This document shows positions 18,448-27,283 of a stretch of 64,000 nt of DNA, piece after piece (position 1 is the stretch's first letter; the number at the start of each line of letters is the position of its first letter). The DNA lies in contig NZ_JAQSVC010000003.1 of assembly GCF_029603165.1 (NCBI RefSeq), positions 558,001 through 622,000 on the forward strand, written 5' to 3'. The translations under genes were made by a program, and so were the position numbers. Source of the stretch: Galbibacter pacificus. Its GTDB lineage: Bacteria > Bacteroidota > Bacteroidia > Flavobacteriales > Flavobacteriaceae. The notes beneath the pieces were generated by a model. It made no database searches, was not told where the DNA came from, and was given only the letters and a program-made list of their open reading frames with translations.

Positions 18448-19062
18448 ATGAAACTAAAAACACCTTATAAGAACATTTACCGGGTACTGGGGCAAAACCG
18501 GCTCCTTGTGCTTGCTTCTATAATTGGGAGTGTGATTACCTCGGTAGTCTCCCTGCTACTGGTCATCAGACTCCATAAAGAAACCCTTCGAAATGCCTTT
18601 GTGATTGGCCGTCATGGGGATGTGATCCCCTTAAAGGTAGCCACGGAACGGGAGAGCCTAAAGGTAGAGGCACTGGCGCACCTGGATCGTTTTCACCGCT
18701 GTTTTTATGGGCTGGATACGGGAAATTACAGATCACAACTTGAAAAGGCCCTCTGGTTGGGGGACAGCTCGGTGGATGAAGTCTACCGCCAAAAAAAAGT
18801 TGAAGGGGTCTATAACCGGTTGCTGCAATATGCCCTTTTGCAAAAAGTAACCGATGTACAGCCCAAAGTCCATCTTGACAAGAAGCCCTTTGTATTTGAA
18901 ACGCAAGTGTACTTTGAAATCAAAAGAGGCGGGGTGACCGACCGGTACAAGCTGGTGACCAGCGGGAAACTTATCCGTATTGCACGGAATTTTCCGCACA
19001 ACCCGCATGGGCTTTTGATAACGGATTTCTATGAAAACAGCCTGCAAAAATTAAACCCTTAA
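18448..19062 (+). CDS. TraK-like inner-membrane protein (VirB8-type)
   Basis: 204 aa: short cytoplasmic tail, one membrane span (LLVLASIIGSVITSVVSLLLV, about residues 19-39), then a periplasmic domain of alpha/beta type (AHLDRFHRCFYGLDTG, LLQYALLQKVTDVQPKVHL, YKLVTSGKLIRI). This is the size and plan of TraK, the VirB8 equivalent that nucleates the channel. The gap to the preceding gene is 33 bp and to the next 13 bp. Confidence 0.78.
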   Translation: MKLKTPYKNIYRVLGQNRLLVLASIIGSVITSVVSLLLVIRLHKETLRNAFVIGRHGDVIPLKVATERESLKVEALAHLDRFHRCFYGLDTGNYRSQLEKALWLGDSSVDEVYRQKKVEGVYNRLLQYALLQKVTDVQPKVHLDKKPFVFETQVYFEIKRGGVTDRYKLVTSGKLIRIARNFPHNPHGLLITDFYENSLQKLNP

Positions 19063-19075
19063 ACTTTTTAAGATT

Positions 19076-20026
19076 ATGGAATGGACAAAAGACAAAAAGA
19101 AACTGATCTTTATGGGAATGGTGCTCTTTGCCCTCCTATTTATCGGGGCCTATGGAATCCTGACTTTTGGAGGGGGCAAAGAGCCCTTTTTAGAGAAGGG
19201 AACGGTAACGGTTCCCGAACTGGAAAAAGATACAGAAGCATATAAGTCGCGCCTGGAAGCCGTAGATGCCCTGGAAGATGAGCGGGAGACCACGGTGCCG
19301 AGTGTATACCCGGAAAAGTATCTCGACAGCTCGGGATATTACAACAAAAACCTGTCGGACATGGAAAAGAAACGGATCATGGACAGTGTGTACGAGTTGG
19401 GAAAACAGCGGTATCAAAAACTGCATTCATACCGGAGTCCAACTTCAAAAGCAGCGACTAACAGCGCTGTTAAAAAGCGAGCGCAATCCAAAAAGGAGCA
19501 AATAAAAGAAAAAAAGACCCACATTAAGGAACTGGCACTGGCGCATCAACTGTTTTTTGCCTCCAACCCCCAAACAATCCCGGCCTTATCGGTAGCCGGA
19601 AAACAAATGGCCGCTATTCCCGTAACCGTTAAGGGGACACAACGCGTTAAGGCACACGAGCGTTTGGCGTTAAAACTTGAAAAAGCGGTTACCATAGGCA
19701 GAAGACACTTTAAACGGCACACCCCGGTGTACGGGATAGTATCCTTTAAGCCCAACCGGACCTTATTGCGTATTGATAATATCACGGGCATTCCAATAGC
19801 AATGACGGCCTATGACCTGCAGGACGGCGGGGAAGGCATCTATATCAAGAACAGTTTTCGGGAACAGGCCCGAAAGGAAGTCTTGGGCGATGTGGTGGAA
19901 GATATAAACATAGCCGGGTTGCCCCAGGTAAACGGGATCAAACGGATTTTTCAAAGAAACAACCGAAAGGTAAAGGTCACAGTCCATGACAACTACCATT
20001 TACTGTTAAAACCAACTGATCATTAA
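19076..20026 (+). CDS. TraM-like protein (VirB10-type)
   Basis: 316 aa: a membrane span near residues 9-31, a Lys/Glu-rich linker (about 100-150), and a C-terminal domain closely following Bacteroides TraM (VKAHERLALKLEKAVTIG, HTPVYGIVSFKPNRTLLRI, AYDLQDGGEGIYIKNSF, VTVHDNYHLLLK). VirB10-type proteins span from inner to outer membrane and gate the pore. The usual small gene traL, expected between traK and traM, is absent: only 13 bp separate the two. Confidence 0.85.
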   Translation: MEWTKDKKKLIFMGMVLFALLFIGAYGILTFGGGKEPFLEKGTVTVPELEKDTEAYKSRLEAVDALEDERETTVPSVYPEKYLDSSGYYNKNLSDMEKKRIMDSVYELGKQRYQKLHSYRSPTSKAATNSAVKKRAQSKKEQIKEKKTHIKELALAHQLFFASNPQTIPALSVAGKQMAAIPVTVKGTQRVKAHERLALKLEKAVTIGRRHFKRHTPVYGIVSFKPNRTLLRIDNITGIPIAMTAYDLQDGGEGIYIKNSFREQARKEVLGDVVEDINIAGLPQVNGIKRIFQRNNRKVKVTVHDNYHLLLKPTDH

Positions 20027-20037
20027 AAAAAGAAACG

Positions 20038-20865
20038 ATGAAAACACCCATATGTACAGGAATACTGATGCTCACTTTTTTGGCCCATGCACAAACTCAG
20101 ACGGAGGTATTGGATACCTTATACGGAAATGACAAAAAGGTGGTGGCGGTATTTTTCCCCGCCCCCATAAGACAGGCCATTGTAGGCGGCGAACATTTTA
20201 CGTTTAACTACAACAGGGAGTCCGGGCAGTATTTTGGACTGTTGCAAGCGCTACCGGGACCCCCCGGAAACCTTTTGGCCATTACCACCAAGGGAAACGT
20301 ATATACCTATATTATAAAATATACGGAAAGCCTTCCCCGGTTGAATTATTTCTTGGATAAAAAAGAGCGTATCGGCCGGGAAAAACCGGAAGTTAAAAAG
20401 CCTGTTTCAGCATCCAGACCCGATTCTTTAACAAAGGTGTACTACACTAAATTTTCAAGGTTTTTAGTAAAGCAAAAGTCGGAGAGACTGGCCATGAAAA
20501 GGAAAAATAAACTTGCATTAAAAATCCACAAGCTGGTTTATGAAAGCGATGAAATGTTTCTGGTGATGGCCCTTATCAATAAATCCAAGATAGATTATGA
20601 GGTAGATGCGGTAAGGATAGCAAGCGTGGTCGGTAATAAAAAACGGAAATCTTCCTATCAAGAGGTGCCCATACAACCTATTTTTTCATGGCAGGCACCT
20701 ACCATTATACAAAAAGGAGCTATCAAAAAATTTGTGTTCGTACTTCCCAAGTATGTTTTTACGGGGAATGAACGCTTAAGGATTTCTGTAGAGGAACGAA
20801 ACGGGAGCAGATCGATGCAGGTAACATTAAGACACCCCCATATAAGCCTATTAACTATTCCATAA
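20038..20865 (+). CDS. TraN-like outer-membrane complex protein (DUF4138/VirB9-type)
   Basis: 275 aa with a signal peptide (FLAHAQTQT). The N-terminal half has the VirB9-like run of beta strands (VVAVFFPAPIRQAIVG, HFTFNYNRESGQYFGLLQA, NVYTYIIKYTES); the C-terminal half (EMFLVMALINKSKIDYEVD) resembles the DUF4138 tail that joins TraM. It is the last gene of the tight Tra run; 245 bp with no gene follow. TraO, TraP, TraQ and any relaxase, all usual downstream partners, are missing. Confidence 0.82.
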   Translation: MKTPICTGILMLTFLAHAQTQTEVLDTLYGNDKKVVAVFFPAPIRQAIVGGEHFTFNYNRESGQYFGLLQALPGPPGNLLAITTKGNVYTYIIKYTESLPRLNYFLDKKERIGREKPEVKKPVSASRPDSLTKVYYTKFSRFLVKQKSERLAMKRKNKLALKIHKLVYESDEMFLVMALINKSKIDYEVDAVRIASVVGNKKRKSSYQEVPIQPIFSWQAPTIIQKGAIKKFVFVLPKYVFTGNERLRISVEERNGSRSMQVTLRHPHISLLTIP

Positions 20866-21110
20866 ATAAGTTGAGCTTGTATTTTATATAGGCTTTATCA
20901 GACCGATTTAATTGTATTGCCTTTCTCTAAAAGGGTAAATCCTGGTACATGCTGTTCAATTCACTTGGGAATTATAGCGGCTAAGTATAGAGGGGGAATA
21001 TTTAAGGAGTTAATCATCAATATTGCTGCTTATTTATCGAGTTATTTTAATTAGTATATTTGAGACATTATTTTTTCTTATTAAATATATGGCTAAATTT
21101 TTATGGATCA

Positions 21111-21629
21111 ATGAAGAAAAAATCAAAATCGTTAGCAAAAATACTATATGCAATAGCAAGAGTTTTGGCGCTTGTTTATTTCATTATCATCGGTTATTCC
21201 TTGTTCTGCCTTCTTACAGGAATAAATATGAAAATAACAAGAGATACGGATATTGCAAGTATCCTTTATCCTTTTTCAGAAAATCCATTTTTGAATCTGG
21301 AGAATCATAAACCATATCTCCTCTTTGGTTTTATATTGCCTTTACTACTCTATGCTTTTTTCTTTTTGGTGGCCTCCAATGTGTTTAAAGTTTTCACTTT
21401 AGATAGGTTGTTCACCAAAGAGAACATAAAATACCTTCAGCTATTTTATGGTATCAATTTGTTCTTACCATTTCCAATTGCCATTTTATGTAGCTTTTTT
21501 ATCAAAATCCCCAATGGTATCTGGATGTTGTCACTGGTACACTTTATTCTTGGGGTTTTTATTTACTTTCTTGCCGAAATTTTCACCCAGGGAATTGGTC
21601 TGCAAGACGAACATGATTTGTATATATAG
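21111..21629 (+). CDS. DUF2975-like four-helix membrane protein
   Basis: The start chosen is the ATG at 21111 (MKKKSKSLAKILY); a longer in-frame start at 21060 would add 17 unlikely residues. About 172 aa with four membrane spans (ALVYFIIIGYSLFCL, LLFGFILPLLLYAFFFLVA, INLFLPFPIAILCSFFI, LVHFILGVFIYFLAEIF) and an acidic, exposed C-terminus. DUF2975 proteins are commonly encoded beside a YozG-type Xre regulator, as here (2 bp gap). The role of the pair is not established; it may link a membrane signal to the regulator. Confidence 0.8.
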   Translation: MKKKSKSLAKILYAIARVLALVYFIIIGYSLFCLLTGINMKITRDTDIASILYPFSENPFLNLENHKPYLLFGFILPLLLYAFFFLVASNVFKVFTLDRLFTKENIKYLQLFYGINLFLPFPIAILCSFFIKIPNGIWMLSLVHFILGVFIYFLAEIFTQGIGLQDEHDLYI

Positions 21630-21631
21630 TT

Positions 21632-21844
21632 ATGGCAATAGTCGTTAATTTAGATGTGATGCTCGCAAAGCGAAAAATGCAAAGTAAGGAATTAGCTGAG
21701 CGGATAGGAATAACCACGGTCAATCTTTCCATATTAAAAACAGGAAAGGCAAAAGGGGTCCGGTTTGAAACACTTGATGCCATTTGCGAGGTTTTGGATT
21801 GCCAGCCTGGAGATATTCTTGAACGTAAGGTCAATACGACTTAA
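21632..21844 (+). CDS. YozG-like Xre-family DNA-binding protein
   Basis: 70 aa, essentially one helix-turn-helix domain (VNLDVMLAKRKMQSKELAER, TTVNLSILKTGKAKGVRFET, AICEVLDCQPGDILE). This is the typical partner of DUF2975 genes. It probably regulates its own operon. Translation is likely coupled to the upstream membrane protein. Confidence 0.88.
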   Translation: MAIVVNLDVMLAKRKMQSKELAERIGITTVNLSILKTGKAKGVRFETLDAICEVLDCQPGDILERKVNTT

Positions 21845-22374
21845 GAACCGTTAATTTATGATTATCGATAGGAAATGACACCTAGTAATTGGAATCATAA
21901 TCAGTCCCTTATAATCGCTTTTTTGAAGAAAGGCCTATAGATGATTTACGGATCTTTATTTTCTTCTTTTTCACTCTAATCCCTTATTCATCAACGTTTG
22001 ACCCCGATTTATGACAATCGTGTATTTTAACTTTAATCGATCGTATGTTATTAGTTTCTTTGTATTGCACCAGAAAAAACAAGTAACCCGGCCATTATTG
22101 AATTCAAAGGGCGCTATTGTATTCCATTGTATCTATAAGGGGTTTGAAAATTTTTTGGAAAGATAGCAAAAATGTAAGGGTAAAAACTCTCGGTTATCTC
22201 AAAAGCAAATAGGCTATCTCCTGCGAAACATGTTTCCATAGAGCTGTCAATTACAGTATGGAAAAAGACAGTAGTCATATTTAATTTTGGCAAGGAACGC
22301 ATACAGGATTCCTCCCGAACTCTCTTTTAATCGAATATAGAAATAAATAATAATTGTTTATAGTTAATTAATTA
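21845..22374. other. intergenic region
   Basis: About 530 bp with no convincing gene on either strand; a 62-codon frame on the minus strand (22114-22302) has no family resemblance. The 3' part becomes very AT-rich just before the promoter of the envelope-protein run. Confidence 0.4.
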
Positions 22375-22400
22375 TTGTTTTATTTTAATTTATATATTTG
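22375..22400 (+). promoter_or_regulatory. Bacteroidota-type promoter of the envelope-protein run
   Basis: TATATTTG at 22393-22400 fits TAnnTTTG, with TTG at 22375-22377 at a slightly short spacing of 15 bp. It lies in a strongly A/T-rich tract 35 bp before the ATG at 22435. The -7 element is convincing; the -33 element is less so. Confidence 0.5.
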
Positions 22401-22434
22401 TAACATTAATTTTTAATTTAAACAATCTTTATTT

Positions 22435-22842
22435 ATGAAACACACAAGATCAATTTTGCTTTTAGCCAGTATCCTGGCTTTATTATTCACTTTTACAAGT
22501 TGTTCAGAAGATGATGATTCCACTCCACAGCCAAGAAATATTAAATATGAAATAACCGGAAATTATGGCGGAAGATTAACCGTTTCCTTTGCGGATAAAA
22601 GTGGAAATATTCAAACCATCAATGTCAATTCGCTGCCTTGGTCAGAATCGTTGTCTATCGATAGCGACATCTCGGCTATTGCACTGTCAGCAGGCAATAG
22701 CGGTGTTGACAATCCTGGAGAATCAGGAGAAACCATTACATTGAAAATTTACCGAAATGAAGAAGCGGTCGAAGAATCAACCGCGACGGCAACAAATAAT
22801 GGGTTCATAGAATTAGGTATATCATATTCATTTGATTTATAA
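22435..22842 (+). CDS. small lipoprotein with MmpS-like beta-sandwich domain
   Basis: 135 aa. Signal peptide II with lipobox FTSC (Cys23), then an acidic tether (SEDDDSTPQPRN) and a small all-beta domain (KYEITGNYGGRLTVSFADKSG, ITLKIYRNEEAVEESTATATNNG) that resembles MmpS-like lipoproteins of Bacteroidota. The acidic residues after the Cys fit surface-exported flavobacterial lipoproteins. The function is unknown. It opens a run of six same-strand genes. Confidence 0.7.
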   Translation: MKHTRSILLLASILALLFTFTSCSEDDDSTPQPRNIKYEITGNYGGRLTVSFADKSGNIQTINVNSLPWSESLSIDSDISAIALSAGNSGVDNPGESGETITLKIYRNEEAVEESTATATNNGFIELGISYSFDL

Positions 22843-22891
22843 AGAAAAACTATTGTCTTGTACTCTAATAGGAAAAATAAAACCCATTAAA

Positions 22892-23878
22892 ATGAACATC
22901 CAATCAATATTCGCACTATCGGCCGTTCTTAGCTGTTCAATCCTTGCAATGGCTTTTAGCAACAGCAAGCAAAAAGAGTGCTCCTTTTCAAAAAAAAACC
23001 AATCGACAAGCCACACTTATAATGCTTCCCAAGATACCATTCCCCTCTCAACGGCAGATTTAGGGGATTTTCCTTTTTTTGGTTTGCCCAAAAACACGCA
23101 ATATGTAAACAAGCCGATGCAACGGGACTTTGATGAAATCTATTTCCCTGTAAGCGGAACAGGTAAGTTGGAGAAAATTAGCGGACGTTCCTTTAAGGCA
23201 TATGTCACGGGTTCAGGAAATAGTGAATGGAACCAGGCGTATTTTAAAAGAAGCTATGATGAGGCCATCAAAGAAGTCGGTGGCGTAAAGCTTTTTGAGG
23301 GTAAATTCTCACTCGAGCACGTGAAATTTATGAAAGAGAATGCTGAATATCTGGGCGAAGAGGGCTCGTTGGATTTTTACAACAACCCCATCCATTCGTA
23401 TATCATCCGCAGACCGGACGGCGAGGATGTTTACATCCAGTTTGATGCAAAATATGGAGCCATTCAGATTCTTCAAAAAGAAGCCTTTAGGCAAACCATA
23501 GGGTTGATAAAAGCAGACCAAATTGAAAAAGATTTGAATGAAAAAGGAAAATCCATTTTGTATATCAACTTCGATACGGACAAAGCGACTCTAAAACCAG
23601 AAGGGAAAACGGCCATATGGGAAATCGGCCATGTCCTTAAAAACAATACCAATTTAAAAATGGCCGTTCATGGTTATACCGATAACATAGGAAACCAGGC
23701 TCATAATATCACCTTATCCGAGCAACGGGCACAAGCCGTAGTTACGGAATTGGCGTCCTTGGGCATAAGTAAATCCCGCTTGACAGCGGAAGGATTTGGC
23801 TCGCAAAGCCCCATTGCCGATAACACAACACCCGAAGGAAGGGCAAAAAATCGACGGGTGGAACTCATCAAAAAATGA
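22892..23878 (+). CDS. OmpA-domain envelope protein
   Basis: About 328 aa from the ATG at 22892 (MNIQSIFALSAVL, signal peptide); a longer frame from 22832 would overlap the previous gene and lacks a sensible start. Residues about 55-210 form a domain I cannot name (YFPVSGTGKLEKISGRSF, DEAIKEVGGVKLFEGKF). The C-terminal OmpA domain is clear (ILYINFDTDKATLKPEGK, VHGYTDNIGNQAHNITLSEQ, AKNRRVEL). It should bind peptidoglycan. The middle part is shared in many Bacteroidota OmpA-like proteins of unknown role. Its stop overlaps the next possible start (ATGA). Confidence 0.85.
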   Translation: MNIQSIFALSAVLSCSILAMAFSNSKQKECSFSKKNQSTSHTYNASQDTIPLSTADLGDFPFFGLPKNTQYVNKPMQRDFDEIYFPVSGTGKLEKISGRSFKAYVTGSGNSEWNQAYFKRSYDEAIKEVGGVKLFEGKFSLEHVKFMKENAEYLGEEGSLDFYNNPIHSYIIRRPDGEDVYIQFDAKYGAIQILQKEAFRQTIGLIKADQIEKDLNEKGKSILYINFDTDKATLKPEGKTAIWEIGHVLKNNTNLKMAVHGYTDNIGNQAHNITLSEQRAQAVVTELASLGISKSRLTAEGFGSQSPIADNTTPEGRAKNRRVELIKK

Positions 23879-24393
23879 CCGTAAAATTTAATTTCCTTGA
23901 AATGACGAACATCCATACAGTTCACAAGCGCTTTAAATTCTTTTTTCCTATCTTTTTTTTTGCATTTGGAATGCCGGTTTTCGCGCAAGTAAAGAAAAAA
24001 GCAGCAGCAAAAGAGCTGCGTTTCGCCTTAGAAGAACGGTACAAAAGTGATAAAGCCTATGCCGAAAGCAGGAGGGCCGCATTTAACAGGGGCACCTGGA
24101 TCGGTTTGGAATTATCGGATTTGATTGCCACTTGGGGACCCCCTTCAAGAATGGTTTCCGATGGTGCAGATGGTAAGATAGCGGTATATGAGAAGGCTTC
24201 TTTTAACTCCGGCGGCACCTATACACCAGGGTATGTGATTACAAACGGATTTGGAAATGTGGTCGAGGAAAAAAAATCAGAAGATACCCGTTGGTCCAGT
24301 TCCTATTTTGAGACCATTGGTGTGTATGCCGATAATAGCGGCATTATCAGAGAGATAAAATACGACAATTCTTATACAGAAAACAAGAGATGA
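23875..24393 (+). CDS. periplasmic protein with BamE/SmpA-like fold (putative)
   Basis: 172 aa from the ATG overlapping the OmpA stop; an internal ATG at 23902 is an equally good start. Signal peptide with cleavage near MPVFAQ. The mature part has GLELSDLIATWGPPSRMVSDG and IAVYEKASF, the pattern of small SmpA/BamE-like domains (helix, G-P turn, strand), but without a lipobox. The function is unknown. Overlapping ATGA junctions on both sides mark it as part of a tightly coupled operon. Confidence 0.55.
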   Translation: MTVKFNFLEMTNIHTVHKRFKFFFPIFFFAFGMPVFAQVKKKAAAKELRFALEERYKSDKAYAESRRAAFNRGTWIGLELSDLIATWGPPSRMVSDGADGKIAVYEKASFNSGGTYTPGYVITNGFGNVVEEKKSEDTRWSSSYFETIGVYADNSGIIREIKYDNSYTENKR

Positions 24394-25121
24394 GAAAACA
24401 AGAATATATTGCAATACTGATTTTCTTTCTTTCAATAACCGCAACCTATTCACAGGGCAAGTATTTTGAAATAGTAGCTGAAAAAAACACCCACCCATAC
24501 GATGATCGGGGATACATCTATTATGGCCGTATAAAACCCCTTGATGACCAACCCTATGCAACATTGCACTTTAAAGACATAAGCAAGGGAACGCTTCACA
24601 AAGCCATTATGGATTACTTAAAGAAGCGGCCCACTTTGATTTTAAAGCCAAAGTTTACGAATGAGCACCTTATTATATACAGGGATTTTGCAACCATTGG
24701 GAATAAGGAACAATGCTTTGCAGGTCTAACGGGGCTGGTGTATATGTATATTATTCCTGAAGAAGACGGAACGGTAAAACTTGATGTAAGCACCAGTGAA
24801 ATATTCGCCTCGTTAAATGATGCCGTACTTCGGATTACCATGGACGACAATGTGGCTTCAGATTCGGATGCCCCATTCAACAAATATAAATACGTACAAC
24901 CTGCCGATAAAATATATTTGTCATCAGGTTCCACCGCTTCAAAAATTTTCTTGGGGTCAAGAGCAAAACGAAAAAAACATTCGCTTAAACAGGCATATCC
25001 TGACAGCATATTTGACCCCGAGGGAAATGTGGTAAATCCAGTTAATAAAGCCCTGATTGAGGACTTTTTTAATAAATATGCAGAAGATTTAAATACATAC
25101 CTAAGCCATCGATTTAAATAA
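24390..25121 (+). CDS. secreted protein of unknown function
   Basis: 243 aa with a signal peptide (LSITATYSQG). No family recognised. The body mixes strands and short helices with a basic patch (SRAKRKKHSLKQAYPDS) and a helical end (NKALIEDFFNKYAEDLNTYL). The ATG overlaps the stop of the preceding gene by four bases, so it is translated with it. Probably periplasmic. Confidence 0.6.
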   Translation: MRKQEYIAILIFFLSITATYSQGKYFEIVAEKNTHPYDDRGYIYYGRIKPLDDQPYATLHFKDISKGTLHKAIMDYLKKRPTLILKPKFTNEHLIIYRDFATIGNKEQCFAGLTGLVYMYIIPEEDGTVKLDVSTSEIFASLNDAVLRITMDDNVASDSDAPFNKYKYVQPADKIYLSSGSTASKIFLGSRAKRKKHSLKQAYPDSIFDPEGNVVNPVNKALIEDFFNKYAEDLNTYLSHRFK

Positions 25122-25160
25122 AAAACTGTCAACATACAGACAGTCCCAAACCCTGGAAAT

Positions 25161-26078
25161 ATGAAAAACATTCTTATTTTACTCATTTTAAATACCGTTA
25201 TAATTTCCTGTAAACAGGGAGAGAATAAAAACGTTGAGGAAAAAGCTACCCTTTCGGTTTCACAAACGCTTCCCGTTACTTTAAAAGAAGACTTTAGGGA
25301 AGGAATCATAGATGTGGACATCCATTTTCCAGGAAGTCAATTAAGCAACATATTGAATAAGATTGAGCCAGGAAAAGGAAGTATCGAACAGCAGTTAAAG
25401 TCATTAATCGAAGTACTTTCTTCTGAAGAACAACAAAAAATAAATACCGTTACTGCAAGCAACCCATTTGTGGCCATGCAAGTTCTGATGGCACCATTGC
25501 ATAGTATCATATATGTTAAAGAAAACATAGCAACTGCCAAATGCGATGGATTAAGTTATCATATTGAAAACACGGTAGATACCCATTCAAATACCGGAAC
25601 CGTGTACGTTGTTTCACGAGCCGATACTTCCAATGCCATTACTATTGATTACGATAAAGACTTTTTTGGAAAGAGCCAATTTCAAACAAAAATTGACACG
25701 GAAACTTATACCAGGCAGACAACCCGTGAAACCAAGGTCATCGCTGGCTACATATGCAAAAAAAGCATTTATATCTCAAAAACAAATGCTCCCATGAGTG
25801 TAGCAAAATTAGAGGTCTGGACTTCAGAACAAATGCCCAAATCGCTTAACTTTATTCATCCTTACTACATAGAGGAGCCCAATGGCATCATGAAAATAGA
25901 CTTATTTGCAAATGGTATAGATGGTACCGCTATGGTGTATGAATTTAAAACCGTTTCCAAAAAAAAGCTGAGTGCTTCAGATTTAAGTATTGTTGAAAAA
26001 AAACCGGTTTACAAGGCTAAAACCGATTTCCAGAAAATATCCGGCAAGCTTATGGGAATCATGTTCGGAGCAAATTAA
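25161..26078 (+). CDS. lipoprotein with DUF4412-like domain
   Basis: 305 aa. Lipobox NTVIISC near residue 18. The C-terminal two thirds has the DUF4412-type pattern: a short strand, TRETKVIAGYICKKSIYIS, then KLEVWTSEQMPKSLNFIHP. Proteins of this type are periplasmic or outer-membrane-attached beta proteins without known activity. It follows after 39 bp and continues the envelope run. Confidence 0.65.
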   Translation: MKNILILLILNTVIISCKQGENKNVEEKATLSVSQTLPVTLKEDFREGIIDVDIHFPGSQLSNILNKIEPGKGSIEQQLKSLIEVLSSEEQQKINTVTASNPFVAMQVLMAPLHSIIYVKENIATAKCDGLSYHIENTVDTHSNTGTVYVVSRADTSNAITIDYDKDFFGKSQFQTKIDTETYTRQTTRETKVIAGYICKKSIYISKTNAPMSVAKLEVWTSEQMPKSLNFIHPYYIEEPNGIMKIDLFANGIDGTAMVYEFKTVSKKKLSASDLSIVEKKPVYKAKTDFQKISGKLMGIMFGAN

Positions 26079-26097
26079 ACACTAAACATGCAAAAAA

Positions 26098-26889
26098 ATG
26101 AATACACAAGAAGATATTACGAAATTAAAAAAGCAAGTTTCTTTTTTAACCCGATATGCAGTTGGCATCACACTCATTTTAGGAGCAATTGGTTTAACCG
26201 CTCTGGTACGAAGTTTTAATACTTTTTCTACTTTACCGGTAACAGATTTTGATGAAATCAATGTAAAAAAAATCAATGTAATCGAAGAAGATGGAAAACT
26301 ACGTTTGTCCATTTCAAATAAAGAGCGGTCCATAGCAAACCTGTACAAAGGAAAACCTATGGGTATCCCTGGTGGCAACAGGCCCGGGTTTATATTTTTA
26401 GATGATGAAGAATCTGAAATTGGAGGCTTGGTATTTTCGGGAGTCAAGGACCCTAAAAGTGGTGACTATTTTCAAAGCGGACATCTTTCATTTGACCAAT
26501 ACAACCAAAACCAAACCCTTTATTTACAATACCTGGATGATAATGGTTCCAGAAAAGTTGGCCTATATGTAGATGACTGGCAGGAGGAACCCCCTTTTCA
26601 CGAATTCAGAAAAACGTACAAAGAAGCGGAAAAACTTCCCGATAGCCCTGAAAAAGACAAGTTACTCAGGGAGTTAATGGAGCCTAAAAAGGGTCAGAAA
26701 GCCTTCGCCAACAGGGTTTTTATTGGGAAGGACAAACAAAAATCTGCTGTACTAAACCTTTCCGATCGAATGGGAACAGTGAGACTCCAGTTGAAGGTAG
26801 ATTCATTAGGAGTGGGAAAAATCAATTTTTTTGATGCCCATGGCGCTTTAACTTCAAGTTTTTCTTCAATGAAAACGGATGCGTTATAA
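26098..26889 (+). CDS. membrane-anchored protein of unknown function
   Basis: 263 aa. A short coiled N-terminus (EDITKLKKQVSFLTRY), one membrane span (AVGITLILGAIGLTALV), then an extracytoplasmic domain with repeated short beta units built around VIEEDGKLRLSISNKE and FANRVFIGKDKQKSAVLNLSD. This layout occurs in other Bacteroidota proteins of unknown function. It ends the operon; the next kilobase holds only gene debris. Confidence 0.6.
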   Translation: MNTQEDITKLKKQVSFLTRYAVGITLILGAIGLTALVRSFNTFSTLPVTDFDEINVKKINVIEEDGKLRLSISNKERSIANLYKGKPMGIPGGNRPGFIFLDDEESEIGGLVFSGVKDPKSGDYFQSGHLSFDQYNQNQTLYLQYLDDNGSRKVGLYVDDWQEEPPFHEFRKTYKEAEKLPDSPEKDKLLRELMEPKKGQKAFANRVFIGKDKQKSAVLNLSDRMGTVRLQLKVDSLGVGKINFFDAHGALTSSFSSMKTDAL

Positions 26890-27057
26890 ATAAATCAGGG
26901 AATAATATGAGGTATGAGAAAGTATCTCCTTAGTCGAACAACCTCGCTGTGGACGTGCAATAAAAAGGCTTCTATATTTTTAGATACGTGAAATGTACAT
27001 TGGATATGATGATTGTGCATTTGTTGTTATGGAGGCCATAAATTTACCAGAGAACAA

Positions 27058-27283
27058 TTGGAAAAATACATTCTTGATACTGCCTAAGGTTCTGTTATAA
27101 ACAAAATCAAGAAGGTTACATCCGCAAGGAGCAAAAGATGGACATTGTGGCCTATATGGCCAAAGGAGAGCCATTGAATGTGGCTCAATATAAGGCAGAG
27201 ATACAAAAGGAGCTGGATGATATTGAAGCTGGTCGGGTTGCTTCTGATAATAATTTGGCTGAATCGCTTGAAATTGGTAAATG
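27058..27283 (+). pseudogene. antitoxin remnant of a RelBE/ParDE-type module
   Basis: Short open pieces interrupted by a stop: LEKYILDTA(stop)GSVINKIKK, then in another frame MDIVAYMAKGEPLNVAQYKAEI and DDIEAGRVASDNN. The string 'DIVAY..KGEPL...QY...I...DI..G' is the pattern of antitoxins that precede RelE/ParE toxins in Bacteroidota. It runs into the toxin remnant starting at 27281. Not expected to be functional. Confidence 0.5.

Noticed and set aside
14019-20865. Complete integrative conjugative element around the Tra genes
   Set aside because: No relaxase, coupling protein, integrase or attachment repeats are visible on either side; only a secretion-channel set is supported.
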